From CAYMUL01 sp964393605 (lineage in GTDB: Bacteria; Bacteroidota; Ignavibacteria; Ignavibacteriales; Ignavibacteriaceae): a DNA stretch of 64,000 bases. The DNA lies in the NCBI GenBank assembly GCA_964393605.1, contig CAYMUL010000010.1:49890-113889 (forward strand), written 5' to 3'. The first letter of the stretch is position 1. Each line of letters starts with the position of its first letter. The notes under the pieces are model-generated. The model was not told the DNA's origin and did no database searches. It saw only the letters and a program-made list of their open reading frames with translations. Positions 8,126-17,030 of this stretch are shown here, in pieces. A program made the translations under genes and the position numbers.

Positions 8126-8566
8126 TTAATCGTTAATTAAAGATTTCCAGCGTTCAACCATTTTATCAGTAGAAGCCACGATATTGGAAGCCGCTCGTTT
8201 GACCACATCCGCTCCGGCGTAACCGATTGTTCCATCGACATAAAGAGGAAATTCGAAATCGTCAATTTCTTTCGGTTTAAAAGTCCAGACGATTGAATAG
8301 AGAGTAACGATACCTTCGCTATCGGTATCATGCGGCATAGTTTGAATAATGATCATTAATCTATGAACATTTGACGAAGTAAGATAAAACGAATTAGATT
8401 CACGGAAAATTTCACGAACATGGAACACGAAATTTTCGCCTACTCGGTCGGTTGAATTGTCGACAATTTGAACGGCAATTTTATCATCTTGAGCAAAAAG
8501 CGGCGAGATGAAAAAGAAGCAAAAGAAAAAAGCAATTATAAAGCTGCGCATAAAAATTTCTCCCAA
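8126..8566 (-). CDS. Small exported protein of unknown function
   Basis: 146 residues from the first ATG; the better start is probably the Met six codons in (MRSFIIAFF...), because the signal peptide then begins at once. The hydrophobic stretch ends at SPLFAQ, a good signal peptidase I site, so the mature part of about 120 residues acts outside the cytoplasm. I recognise no domain. It lies 29 bp upstream of cas1 on the same strand and could be co-transcribed with it. An exported product is unusual inside a CRISPR locus and may simply be a passenger between the RAYT cassette and cas1. Confidence 0.6.
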   Translation of the reverse strand: MGEIFMRSFIIAFFFCFFFISPLFAQDDKIAVQIVDNSTDRVGENFVFHVREIFRESNSFYLTSSNVHRLMIIIQTMPHDTDSEGIVTLYSIVWTFKPKEIDDFEFPLYVDGTIGYAGADVVKRAASNIVASTDKMVERWKSLIND

Positions 8567-8935
8567 AAATAAAAATGTGATAATTAATTATAGTGTTACG
8601 ATTTTAGAATTAACAAGAACGACTTGATTAATTCTAAGAAGAAGCTGTTTAAAAATAGAAATGAGACTGGATTAAAAGTATAATAGAAACGTTGTGCAAA
8701 TGTTTCAAATTAGCAAATTGCGTAGCGCAGACTTCAGTCTGCGAAAAATTCAAGCATTCTGCAAAAAGTTCACATTAAAACCAACCGATACAGAATCCCG
8801 TTGTCATTGTTGCCGCAGACTAACGCGAAATTATCTTTTCTTTTGCGCACAGACTGAAGTCTCTTTGTAGCACAGACTTTAGTCTGTGCTACGTGTTCAC
8901 AGACTAAAGTCTGTGCTACGTTTTTATGATGCATT
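8567..8935. repeat. REP cluster and left 157-bp direct repeat of the RAYT cassette
   Basis: No gene. 8721-8877 is a 157-bp block that recurs almost unchanged at 9595-9751. It starts with a REP-like palindrome (GCAGACTTCAGTCTGC). At 8845-8920 three more REP units follow, two of them perfect palindromes built on CACAGACT-TAGTCTGTG or CACAGACTAAAGTCTGTG and ending GCTACG. These face the 3' end of the RAYT gene. 8567-8720 shows nothing further. Confidence 0.85.
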
Positions 8936-9544
8936 TTACTCGAGGACTTCGTATCTGCGTTGACAATATGTGTGCTTCCATTGTCTCCATTCTTCAACTA
9001 ACCCGGCTTTTATCGGATTTAATAGTATGTACCGAATAATAAAAAATAGTTCGATGTCATCTCGAACTAATCGATCATAACTTTCTTCTTGCCATAATTT
9101 TCCAGATCTATATAATGCTTTGTTTATTTTATAAGCAGAACCACCTTTTATTTTCTGCATGATTTTACTAATACTTGTTTCCTTGTTTATTAGTTCAAAT
9201 ACAAAATGAAAATGGTTTGGCATAATGCAATAACAAATTAAGTCATAAACTTTTCCATCAAGCTCATGCAAAACTTGTTTTAATATTTCGATGCTTTCGT
9301 CTGTCAGAATGTACTGCATATTACTTTTTGAAATATCGAGCATATCATCATAAGAAGTAAAGTGATTTTTAAATTGATCAAAATTCCAGTCGGACTTTGT
9401 TTTGAATTGTTCGTGAAGGTTTTTGATCTGTTGAAGAGGAATCGCATCAGCCAATCGGGCGGTGATGAAGTAAATTCCCTCATCAAGATACAGATGAGGG
9501 AGATTGCGGCGTTTAAAATTATTTGTCATGAATTTGTTTTTCAT
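8936..9544 (-). CDS. REP-associated tyrosine transposase (RAYT, Transposase_17/IS200-like)
   Basis: A 202-residue single-strand transposase of the Y1/HUH superfamily. The HUH motif is H111-F-H113 in CIMPNHFHFVFEL and the nucleophile is Y156 in KLWQEESYDRLVRDD; both match RAYT proteins. The N-terminal GIYFITARL and C-terminal RYILLNPIKAGL are also family landmarks. RAYTs bind and process REP palindromes, and REP units lie on both sides here, inside a 157-bp direct repeat. A later in-frame ATG (Met6) is an alternative start. The gene is intact and lies on the same strand as the cas genes, between the csm operon and the cas1-cas2 module. Confidence 0.93.
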   Translation of the reverse strand: MKNKFMTNNFKRRNLPHLYLDEGIYFITARLADAIPLQQIKNLHEQFKTKSDWNFDQFKNHFTSYDDMLDISKSNMQYILTDESIEILKQVLHELDGKVYDLICYCIMPNHFHFVFELINKETSISKIMQKIKGGSAYKINKALYRSGKLWQEESYDRLVRDDIELFFIIRYILLNPIKAGLVEEWRQWKHTYCQRRYEVLE

Positions 9545-9859
9545 AGTAGTAATAAAACTAATTATTTTTTTTCATTTCCGTCTTCACGCATTCACGTAGC
9601 GCAGACTTTAGTCTGCGAAAAATTCACGCATTCTGCTAAAAGTTCACATTAAAACCAACCGATGCAGAACCCCGTTGTCATTGTTGCCGCAGACTAACGC
9701 GAAATTATCTTTTCTTTTGCGCACAGACTGAAGTCTCTTTGTAACACAGACTGAAGTCTCTTTGTAACACAGACTGAAGTCTGTGCACGGGTTCACAGAC
9801 TAAATTCTGTTTGTAACTACGGGTTCACAGACTGAAGTCTGTGCTACGAAATATATTTT
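9545..9859. repeat. Right 157-bp direct repeat and REP cluster of the RAYT cassette
   Basis: No gene. 9595-9751 duplicates 8721-8877 at the same length, with a handful of substitutions. From 9717 to 9850 the palindromic unit CACAGACTGAAGTCTGTG and shortened forms recur five times in a row, the last at 9826-9850 ending GCTACG. Together with the left copy, REPs enclose the RAYT gene on both sides. Confidence 0.85.
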
Positions 9860-10945
9860 TTATTTTATGATGATTCTGCTTTTGTCGGCTTTTATGTAAT
9901 ATATGGAATCTGCGTATTCACGGTCTACATTGATGATGAATTGTTCGGAAACATCTGCATCTTTAATTAATTCTTTAATCTTACCATTGACTTTGCTTCG
10001 CTTGCTTCGGAAATCGGTTTTATTGAAACCTTTTGTGAACCAGGTTTTAGATTCAATATCTCTTTGCGGATAGTGTTCTTTGTAATAACCAATAAACTTT
10101 AATTTAGTTTCGTGTGAAATGAATTCATAGACGCTGATTTTAGCTCTGCCTCTCTCTTTCGCATCTACAAAAAAATAATAAAAAAGAAATTCGGCTGGCT
10201 CCAATGTTAATATGTCGTTCGCATAACGAAGTTCCCCTCGTTCAACATCAATGATGAGTTTGTTGGACGGAGCTAATACTTTAAGTTGGGTTTGTGTGTA
10301 TTCAACTATCTTATCGAAGTTGGATATTAAAAGTTCATCCTTGTGTAGTTCATGAGAAATTATTGGTCGCAACCGTACAAAAGGCAATTCTGATAATTCG
10401 AGTGCATCGGCTTCCGCTTTTGTACTTGGAAAAAAACCTTTGAATTCATGTTCTTCTTTTGTAAGCACGTGGAGTAGTTTATCGTTTTCTCTTGCAAAAA
10501 GTGAAAGCGAATTTGCCAAATGAACGCTCATCGATTTTCTTCCGCCAGTGATTGAGCAGTAAAGCACATTCTCGGGATGAGCAGATTTTAGTTTTAAGAA
10601 CTCACAAATTTTGTTGGGGAAAAGAATATTCTGTTTATCTGTTCTTATATCCGAAAATTCAACAGATTCTTCACGTGCAACAATTATATGAGAATCATTT
10701 TCTTCGAATAGCGGTTTGTGTATTTTATACTTCTTGGATAGTTTTTCAATTTCATCTTTTAGAGGCGTCTTCGGTGTTGACGGATGTTTGTCCCGGGCAA
10801 GAATAACATCTTTTCCTCGTTTTGTAGTGAGTACATAAATTTCATGAATAGGAATTTTCTGTTTAACAGAAAGACAGAAAAAAGTTTCAGTAACAATCTG
10901 CGGAGTTAAACCGGAAACACAGATGAGGAGGTTGCGGGAAGCCAT
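9860..10945 (-). CDS. NE0113-like CARF/ring-nuclease protein with winged-helix-like C-terminus (Csm6-type ancillary protein)
   Basis: 361 residues. Residues 1 to about 195 match the Cas_NE0113 (TIGR02584/PF09623) pattern: LLICVSGLTPQIVTETFF at the start, LTTKRGKD, and the nucleotide-pocket motif G134-G-R-K-S-M139. Proteins of this group are thought to bind or cleave cyclic oligoadenylates made by Cas10. The remaining residues (about 215-361) contain no HEPN R-x4-6-H motif; instead TLEPAEFLFYYFFVDAKE...FRSKRSKVNGKIKEL looks like a winged helix of the response-regulator type. It could thus be a cOA-responsive DNA-binding or ring-nuclease protein. It overlaps the preceding Card1-like gene by 40 bp and is last in the csm operon. 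Confidence 0.8.
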   Translation of the reverse strand: MASRNLLICVSGLTPQIVTETFFCLSVKQKIPIHEIYVLTTKRGKDVILARDKHPSTPKTPLKDEIEKLSKKYKIHKPLFEENDSHIIVAREESVEFSDIRTDKQNILFPNKICEFLKLKSAHPENVLYCSITGGRKSMSVHLANSLSLFARENDKLLHVLTKEEHEFKGFFPSTKAEADALELSELPFVRLRPIISHELHKDELLISNFDKIVEYTQTQLKVLAPSNKLIIDVERGELRYANDILTLEPAEFLFYYFFVDAKERGRAKISVYEFISHETKLKFIGYYKEHYPQRDIESKTWFTKGFNKTDFRSKRSKVNGKIKELIKDADVSEQFIINVDREYADSIYYIKADKSRIIIK

Positions 10946-11979
10946 AAAGCGATTTTTTCTCGTTTTGAAATATTGATAATTTTTATTTGTAATTCTCTTG
11001 CTCTTTTTCTGAAAGGTTCCGAGTTATTATTCGCAGTTACAAAAATACCCTTGCCAAATGTGCCGCTTGCTATGTTTCTGATAGTCTCTAATTGGTATAG
11101 ATCAAATTGATTATCCTTTTTCCCCGATTTGCAAGAAACGAAGTAAAGTTTATAGTCTTTAATTACAATAGCATCAATTTCGTTCTCAACATTTTCATCC
11201 GAAATTATTTTTACTCCGGAAATCATTTCATAGTTATTCTTTTGAATCAAAACATAATAGACAAAATACTCTAGCCAATCACCACTCTTATAGTCTTCCG
11301 CTTCAATGTTGAAACTTTTGCGCTGTCCTTTTCCGAATTCAATTCTATATGAATTTATATTCTTGTGAAAAATAAAATTTTTATCCGAACTAGTTACTGT
11401 AAAACTTGGTAAAGAAATTGATAGTTTCGCTTTTATAACTGCATTAAATCTCAAAAAGGAATTCATCAGATCGTTCACCAACAAGAAATCAAATAGTTGA
11501 TTATACAAGGCAATCTTTTCACGATTTTTTATTTCAACGATTCTATAGCCGTATGCTAAAAGATAATCTGTAATAGTAATTTCCGCAGTTATTTTTTTGA
11601 AATGCTTTTGTGGTAGCAAGTTTATAATTTGTTGATGTTCAGTGTTGCAATAAAAAGCCGAGATGTTCTTTTCTTTAGCAAAATCATAAGCAGCGAAAGA
11701 CATTACTTTTGTCCCGCCGGTAAGATTGATTGCCAGCGAGGTTTTCTCATTCTGCTGTAAAATTTCAATTAAACAATCTGTAACGGTTTGCGGATTGTAT
11801 GCATCTATTCCTTCTCTCGTTATGACTTTGATATTTTTAGATTCAAACAAATTTTTAAGATGAACTCCACAAGATTTTTCTTCTTCTGTAATTAACAGAT
11901 ACACTATTTCTGGTTTCATCATTAAAACCGGAAGTACATTTGGCATTGCCTGGCGTGATACGAGACAAACTATGTTCAT
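10906..11979 (-). CDS. Card1/Can2-like CARF-PD-(D/E)XK nuclease (DUF1887 family)
   Basis: 357 residues, the usual length for Card1/Can2. The N-terminal CARF domain carries NLTGGTKVMSFAAYDFA, the GG-x-K cyclic-oligoadenylate pocket. A linker follows, then a C-terminal PD-(D/E)XK-like core ENEIDAIVIKDYKLYFVSCK with E267, D269, S282 and K284. Related enzymes cut single-stranded DNA and/or nick DNA and RNA when cA4 binds; that activity is inferred here. In the best-known members the position of S282 is Glu, so activity is not certain. It overlaps the HEPN gene upstream by 4 bp and the NE0113-like gene downstream by 40 bp. Confidence 0.85.
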   Translation of the reverse strand: MNIVCLVSRQAMPNVLPVLMMKPEIVYLLITEEEKSCGVHLKNLFESKNIKVITREGIDAYNPQTVTDCLIEILQQNEKTSLAINLTGGTKVMSFAAYDFAKEKNISAFYCNTEHQQIINLLPQKHFKKITAEITITDYLLAYGYRIVEIKNREKIALYNQLFDFLLVNDLMNSFLRFNAVIKAKLSISLPSFTVTSSDKNFIFHKNINSYRIEFGKGQRKSFNIEAEDYKSGDWLEYFVYYVLIQKNNYEMISGVKIISDENVENEIDAIVIKDYKLYFVSCKSGKKDNQFDLYQLETIRNIASGTFGKGIFVTANNNSEPFRKRARELQIKIINISKREKIALWLPATSSSVFPV

Positions 11980-13220
11980 GCTAACTTGGGAAATTGCGGG
12001 ACTTTTGCTGTTATAAGAAATGACTTAATTACATCTGATATTATTTGTTGTGCTTCAACAAATTTTTTCTCAGAAAGGGGAACTGATCCATGAGCAAGGA
12101 TAGAGTGGTTCCTCATATCAAGTATTCTTTTTATTGTCTGAATTTTATCGCTCAATAAGTTCTTATACTTTTCATTTGTTTGCATAAGTAGTTCAAGCGA
12201 TCCAAAAAGTGGCATTTTTAATTGACCAGCTTTTGAATCAAAATATTTACTTAGCAGCCCTTCACGAAATTGTTCTGGAATGTTTTCTATTTTAACATCA
12301 GACGTTGAACAGCCAAATTGTTTTTCAAATTCAATTTGTCCAATCATTTCTAAAGCACGATATAAACGGGCAACGGCATCATCGTATTTACCTTCTGTCG
12401 CACGTCTACCTGCGTTTGATATTAATTCGCATACTAAAAAATCGTTTAGTTTTTTCTCCTTAAGTGTATTTGCAGTTTGAGTAAATTTTTCTAAACTCAA
12501 ACCAAAATATTTTGCTTCATGTAGCATATTCTCATCTTTTTTCATCTGATTTAATATTTCAAACGCAGATCCAAATTCAAACTTATCCCAATTGTTTAGT
12601 GCATGAGATAATTGAATAATAAACTGAATTTTAGTGGAGAAATCTGGATGTGGTAAATCTTCGAATGACGATAATAAATTTATCACCCCCTCAAATAAAT
12701 TTTTATTGAATAAAAGTTTTGCTTCAGAAAATTTTTTTCCTGTAATGAACAAGTTCGGAGATAATGAAGTAGTTTTTTCACTGCCGCTTTGAACTCTTCC
12801 GCCGTCGCCGCGTTTTCCGTAGGTGTAAGTTATTCGTCCGACCTGAATAAATATACCCGCGCTAACTAATGCTGCAGACATAGCTTTTGTACCGCTAGTG
12901 TAATCAACTATAATATTCGATTTCTCGTACCCTTGTTTGATATACTTCAAGATTATTTTTACAAATGAATTGTGGAGTTCTTCAAATTCATTTATCTCTT
13001 CTTCTAATTCGGCAAAATATTCGAGAGTGGGTTTATGCGATTTTATTTTCTCTTCAATGAATGGTAAAGTTTTTATTTTCGTTTCTTTAGATACTATAAA
13101 TACTGCCGTATCTGGATTGTATTGATTTAACGACTGGAATAGTGCGTGAGCAATATCAGTGCCGGACGCGCCGGTTCCAACAGTTGCGATATAAAGTTTT
13201 TTGTTTATATACTCATTCAT
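11976..13220 (-). CDS. CARF-HEPN protein, TIGR02710 family, probable cOA-activated RNase
   Basis: 414 residues. The N-terminal CARF domain shows YIATVGTGASGTDIAHALF and the pocket motif VDYTSGTKAMS near residues 104-114. A long helical region follows. The C-terminal HEPN domain ends in the RNase motif R370-N-x-S-x-x-A-H377-G, intact. By analogy with Csm6 it would degrade RNA non-specifically once a cyclic oligoadenylate made by Cas10 binds. It lies 40 bp after csm5 and overlaps the Card1-like gene by 4 bp, so the effector genes belong to the csm operon. It is distinct in sequence from classical Csm6. Confidence 0.88.
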   Translation of the reverse strand: MNEYINKKLYIATVGTGASGTDIAHALFQSLNQYNPDTAVFIVSKETKIKTLPFIEEKIKSHKPTLEYFAELEEEINEFEELHNSFVKIILKYIKQGYEKSNIIVDYTSGTKAMSAALVSAGIFIQVGRITYTYGKRGDGGRVQSGSEKTTSLSPNLFITGKKFSEAKLLFNKNLFEGVINLLSSFEDLPHPDFSTKIQFIIQLSHALNNWDKFEFGSAFEILNQMKKDENMLHEAKYFGLSLEKFTQTANTLKEKKLNDFLVCELISNAGRRATEGKYDDAVARLYRALEMIGQIEFEKQFGCSTSDVKIENIPEQFREGLLSKYFDSKAGQLKMPLFGSLELLMQTNEKYKNLLSDKIQTIKRILDMRNHSILAHGSVPLSEKKFVEAQQIISDVIKSFLITAKVPQFPKLA

Positions 13221-13260
13221 TCATAAACGGAAATTTAATGTGAACGGCGTGCCGAATTGA

Positions 13261-14847
13261 TTATTCAAGTCTTCCTTTATAATCTGCTTTTTGGAGTATT
13301 TTCTTTTGAAGGGATAACTCGACATAAACTTTTGAACCCTTTGTAAGATTAAATGTTTCTAATTTTACAGCAGGTAACATTGTTTCTTTATCTTTATAAT
13401 CACCTTCAAGGATTTTTACCATCGGTGGTTTGGATGTGGCATCAATGATTTCTGCTAAAATATAAGATTTTTGTTGCGGAGATGATTGACTCTTTATGAT
13501 TGGCTGAGAATTAGTTTGTTCAACTGGAATAACCTTGGATTGATAAAGATTTAAAGATTGAATTAAATTTTTATCTGTTGAAATAGCAATCCATCCAATC
13601 GGTAATTTTGTTGTTTCTACTAGAGTTCTTGTCGTTGGGAATTTACCTTGAACCAACTTTCCGTCTCTATTTTTTCCAAGTTCCATAAGTTCACGATACT
13701 TCTTAAATAGATTTTTATCATAGTTGTATAATGCCAATCCTATCGAATTATCAAAAAATGTTTTGCCACCGCCTAAACGAACTATGGCAAATTCATTATT
13801 GCTGGATTTAATTTTTGATTTCAGTGATTCATAAAAATTTATAACTGCCGAGTAATTATTTTTTTCTCTATTGGTTGTTGATGAGATTTTATCGTGAAAT
13901 TCATTAAATGTGTCAAGTTCGTAGTTTATGGAAGCTAAAGAAAATTCATTTAGTATTTTGAAAATATCTTTTATTTCAAAAGAATTAAATTTTTTTAAAT
14001 CATTTTGAACAAAATCCTTCTCCAATTTTAGAGTAAAGGACCCTTCTATATTTGAATTTAGTGTCTCACTTGGGAGTGGTGAAACTTCAGAAGTATCGCG
14101 TAACTTAATTCTGTGCAATTTAAGAATGGAAAGATTTTCTATTGTAAATGAATTTGAATCAGAAATTTGCAAATGCCTTGAATCGAAACCATATAAATTA
14201 TCCTTTGACATCCTTCCAAAAAGCTTTTGCTCGTCATAAATACGTCCAATTTCAGATTCGCTGTTCTTTTTCCATTTTATTTTTTTTAACTCTCTAGTCT
14301 CGTCTTCACTTATACTATTATCGTTTTTCTTTATTTCAAGTTCTAAAATCCGTTCAGATAAATTTTGAATTTTTTCAAAGAGTTCTTTAACTAAATTCTT
14401 ACCAGTATTAGTCCCGGATAGCCAATCGTAAATAACAGCGGTTCTAAAATTGCCTTTAATCGAACTTCCAGGAATAAAAGGTCTACTTGAAGTATTAATA
14501 AAACGTTTGATGGTCTGATGTTTTAAATCTTGATCTGTGGGGATCTTATATTTGATAAAGGAGTTGACATCACCCAAATTTTCAGTTATGAAATTTATCA
14601 AGTTAAAATCAGATTGAGTTCTACTTTTATCAATTTTTTGTCGAACAGATTTTACATATTTATCTATCAGTGCTTCTTTTGCAAATAAGGCTTCTTCAAA
14701 CTTTTTTTCATCAATATAAATTATTTCATTCCCTAATTGAACAAAATCAGAATATGGTGAGAGATCGTTGGCTTGGTTTTGCCCTATATAAATTGGTGTA
14801 ACTGTCTTAAGTAAAATTTTTTGGGATAAATATTTTGAACTATTCAT
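13261..14847 (-). CDS. csm5: Type III-A CRISPR RAMP protein Csm5
   Basis: 528 residues. The RAMP signature RPFIPGSSIKGNFRTAVIYDWL lies near residues 122-145, and the N-terminal KILLKTVTPIYIG is typical of Csm5, the subunit at the crRNA 3' end of the Csm complex. It is long for the family (usually about 350-400 residues). A Ser/Gln/Pro-rich linker near residues 440-461 leads to a separate C-terminal module of 67 residues (462-528, YILAEIIDATSKPPMVKILE and on) that looks like a small beta-barrel. It starts 4 bp after csm4 ends. Confidence 0.9.
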   Translation of the reverse strand: MNSSKYLSQKILLKTVTPIYIGQNQANDLSPYSDFVQLGNEIIYIDEKKFEEALFAKEALIDKYVKSVRQKIDKSRTQSDFNLINFITENLGDVNSFIKYKIPTDQDLKHQTIKRFINTSSRPFIPGSSIKGNFRTAVIYDWLSGTNTGKNLVKELFEKIQNLSERILELEIKKNDNSISEDETRELKKIKWKKNSESEIGRIYDEQKLFGRMSKDNLYGFDSRHLQISDSNSFTIENLSILKLHRIKLRDTSEVSPLPSETLNSNIEGSFTLKLEKDFVQNDLKKFNSFEIKDIFKILNEFSLASINYELDTFNEFHDKISSTTNREKNNYSAVINFYESLKSKIKSSNNEFAIVRLGGGKTFFDNSIGLALYNYDKNLFKKYRELMELGKNRDGKLVQGKFPTTRTLVETTKLPIGWIAISTDKNLIQSLNLYQSKVIPVEQTNSQPIIKSQSSPQQKSYILAEIIDATSKPPMVKILEGDYKDKETMLPAVKLETFNLTKGSKVYVELSLQKKILQKADYKGRLE

Positions 14848-14851
14848 ATTG

Positions 14852-15880
14852 TCATCCTAAAGGAATTAAAAATGCTTTACCATTACGATAAATTTTGTGC
14901 GTGTAATAATTGACTGAAGGGGAAACATCCACTACTCTGCCAATAATTTTTGCATTTGCAATGCTACCTTCTGTAACCATTCTTACTTGTTTCCGATGAT
15001 TCTCAGATTGTCCTTCAACACCAATTGAACCCCCACCGCGCTTAATTAAATCATATTTGATAATGCTATCAAATTCCAATTGTGAAGTAGGATTAGTAAG
15101 TGAAATGATCATAAAATTGTTTGACTTTCGGCTTTCAACCTCCTCAAATTCTTTTATTACTATCTCTTCGATAAATCCTTTACCGGAACCTCTGTCACCA
15201 CCAATACCTTCATCAGCAAGGATTCTAAGGCAAGTTATAAATTTATTTTTCTCAGCATCACTCATTGTGTCATTCATTAAAAAATAAAAGTGCGGCATAT
15301 AAGCAATTTTCTTATTCTTATCACAAAGCGGGACTAATTGAATATCCGATTGAAAATAAAATGCATCATCACGGCTTTCTTTATGTACTGCGGTTTTAGG
15401 AAAAATCTGTTCTTTAATAAATTGTAGACTACCGGTCTCAGTTAAGTTTAGTTCATCCTTTAGTAGTGCATATTCATCAGCTAATATTTGTAATTCGTTT
15501 AAGTTGAACTCAGTCTGCATTGATGAAACATTTAAAGTTTCAATTATTTTATTGAATGCTTTTAATGAAAGAAACTTTATTTTCTTTTCTTTTTTGCCGA
15601 GTGAAACTGCTTGACTAAACAGGATATCGGGCTTTGGTAGAAAATAAATCAATTCACCGTTTCGTATATCTTCAAGTAGAGGGAATGCGGAGGATAAATT
15701 GATTTTATTTTCAGTCACAAGAGTTACAAACTCATTTCCTTCTTCAAATACTATCTCATAAATATTTGCAATGGCAGAAAAAAGTGTATCGGAGTGAATG
15801 ATATGGCTTACATCAACTAACGATCCTTCTCCCAAATGGAATAAAGCACCAGGTTTACATCTTAGAATGATAGCGTCCAT
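14852..15880 (-). CDS. csm4: Type III-A CRISPR RAMP protein Csm4
   Basis: 342 residues. The N-terminus ILRCKPGALFHLGEGSLVDVSHIIHSDTLFSAIAN matches Csm4, the Cas5-like subunit that holds the crRNA 5' tag and contacts Cas10. A glycine-rich loop GIGGDRGSGKGFIEE and the C-terminal RGGGSIGVEGQSENHRKQVRMVTEGS are the other family marks. Length is normal. It starts 4 bp after csm3 and ends 4 bp before csm5, in the usual csm gene order. Confidence 0.93.
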   Translation of the reverse strand: MDAIILRCKPGALFHLGEGSLVDVSHIIHSDTLFSAIANIYEIVFEEGNEFVTLVTENKINLSSAFPLLEDIRNGELIYFLPKPDILFSQAVSLGKKEKKIKFLSLKAFNKIIETLNVSSMQTEFNLNELQILADEYALLKDELNLTETGSLQFIKEQIFPKTAVHKESRDDAFYFQSDIQLVPLCDKNKKIAYMPHFYFLMNDTMSDAEKNKFITCLRILADEGIGGDRGSGKGFIEEIVIKEFEEVESRKSNNFMIISLTNPTSQLEFDSIIKYDLIKRGGGSIGVEGQSENHRKQVRMVTEGSIANAKIIGRVVDVSPSVNYYTHKIYRNGKAFLIPLG

Positions 15881-15884
15881 ACTT

Positions 15885-16574
15885 TTACCATTTAAAGTTT
15901 GATAATTCTCGTTGATTTTTATCGGTATAATTTGGAATATCCTTCATTTCAAATTTTACGGCTATGAATTTTATTTTTCCATATCCTCTTGAGCCGCTTC
16001 CACCGATATAGTCATCTTCGAGAAGTCGCATAGCTTTTTTTATTTCTGTAATATGAATGTCTGTTTTATCATCATCAAATTCATTAAGGACTAATTCAAA
16101 ATCGAAAATAGTTCCGGCTGGTACTCTCTCAAGCTGGCGTGGATGTTGAGCTGTCCCACTTTTTCTATCAATAGTATTTTCCCACTTTGTTTCTGTATAG
16201 TCCAATTCAAGACCGGAAAATTCACCTTCTCTATTTTCAAGTTTTATTTTAGAATCTGGATTAATAAATGAATCGCGAACAAGCAATCTTGTAATCTTAC
16301 CTTTCTGTCCATTCTTTGCAGTTGGTGGGTCGCCAAAAAGTTCTTTAATCGTGGGGCTATCATTTTCCACAGACTCGCTGCCAAATTCTTTTGCTAATTG
16401 CGAACGCAACTTTCCTTTTAACGTACTACCGGGAATAAATGGTACGCCTTCAGAAGTTTTAATTACATTAAGATCAATTCCTCCGATGTCAAGTGCAGTT
16501 TTAGAACCGCCAATATGTAATCCGGTTACTAATTCTATTTGTCCAGTTATAAAAATTTTGCCAATGAGTTTCAT
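15885..16574 (-). CDS. csm3: Type III-A CRISPR backbone subunit and target RNA endonuclease Csm3
   Basis: 229 residues, normal for Csm3. Csm3 forms the helical backbone on the crRNA and cuts bound target RNA every 6 nt. The catalytic Asp is D34 in GGIDLNVIKT, equivalent to D33 of the characterised enzyme. The RAMP motif FIPGSTLKGKLRSQLA follows, and GGSGSRGYGKIKF is the C-terminal glycine loop. Residues needed for target RNA cleavage are present. The start overlaps the csm2 stop by one base. Confidence 0.95.
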   Translation of the reverse strand: MKLIGKIFITGQIELVTGLHIGGSKTALDIGGIDLNVIKTSEGVPFIPGSTLKGKLRSQLAKEFGSESVENDSPTIKELFGDPPTAKNGQKGKITRLLVRDSFINPDSKIKLENREGEFSGLELDYTETKWENTIDRKSGTAQHPRQLERVPAGTIFDFELVLNEFDDDKTDIHITEIKKAMRLLEDDYIGGSGSRGYGKIKFIAVKFEMKDIPNYTDKNQRELSNFKW

Positions 16575-17029
16575 TAGTCTTTTCCTCCGTAATATTTATG
16601 ATATGCTATAATTGCTTCAAAAAAATCTTTTAATTTTGGCACTTCTGATTGCTCTTTGAGTCCTTGAATTTGACTGTCCATAAGAAAGATTAACTCTTTC
16701 AACGCATCATTCTTTTCAGCGCGGCCATAAGTATAAGCAAGTTTGGGCCTAATTCTTTTAAGACCGTTAAATTGTCGCTCCTTCTTCACTAAAGAAAAAA
16801 TATTTCTTAATTGAGAAGTTGAGATGCTATTGGCTCTTGATTCAAGGAAGTTTTTTATTTTGCCGATAAATTCATCATAGTTTAAATGTGGTGGCTGTAA
16901 AAAATATGTTTGATACTCATTACCAAAAATATTTTTACAATTTTGGTCGAATTTCTGCTCATCTGTTTGTTTCGATTGAGTGAAGCTTTTAGATTTATTA
17001 CCATAATTCTGAAAACGTTGATCAGCCAT
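16574..17029 (-). CDS. csm2: Type III-A CRISPR small subunit Csm2
   Basis: 151 residues, mostly helical, in the position of csm2 between cas10 and csm3. TSQLRNIFSLVKKE followed by RIRPKLAYTYGR is the recognisable Csm2 core (the LRNI and LAYAxGR-type segments). A charged, probably disordered N-terminal stretch of about 30 residues precedes it. Csm2 lines the target RNA side of the complex. It begins 1 bp after the cas10 stop codon and shares a base with csm3. Confidence 0.9.
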   Translation of the reverse strand: MADQRFQNYGNKSKSFTQSKQTDEQKFDQNCKNIFGNEYQTYFLQPPHLNYDEFIGKIKNFLESRANSISTSQLRNIFSLVKKERQFNGLKRIRPKLAYTYGRAEKNDALKELIFLMDSQIQGLKEQSEVPKLKDFFEAIIAYHKYYGGKD

Positions 17030-17030
17030 T

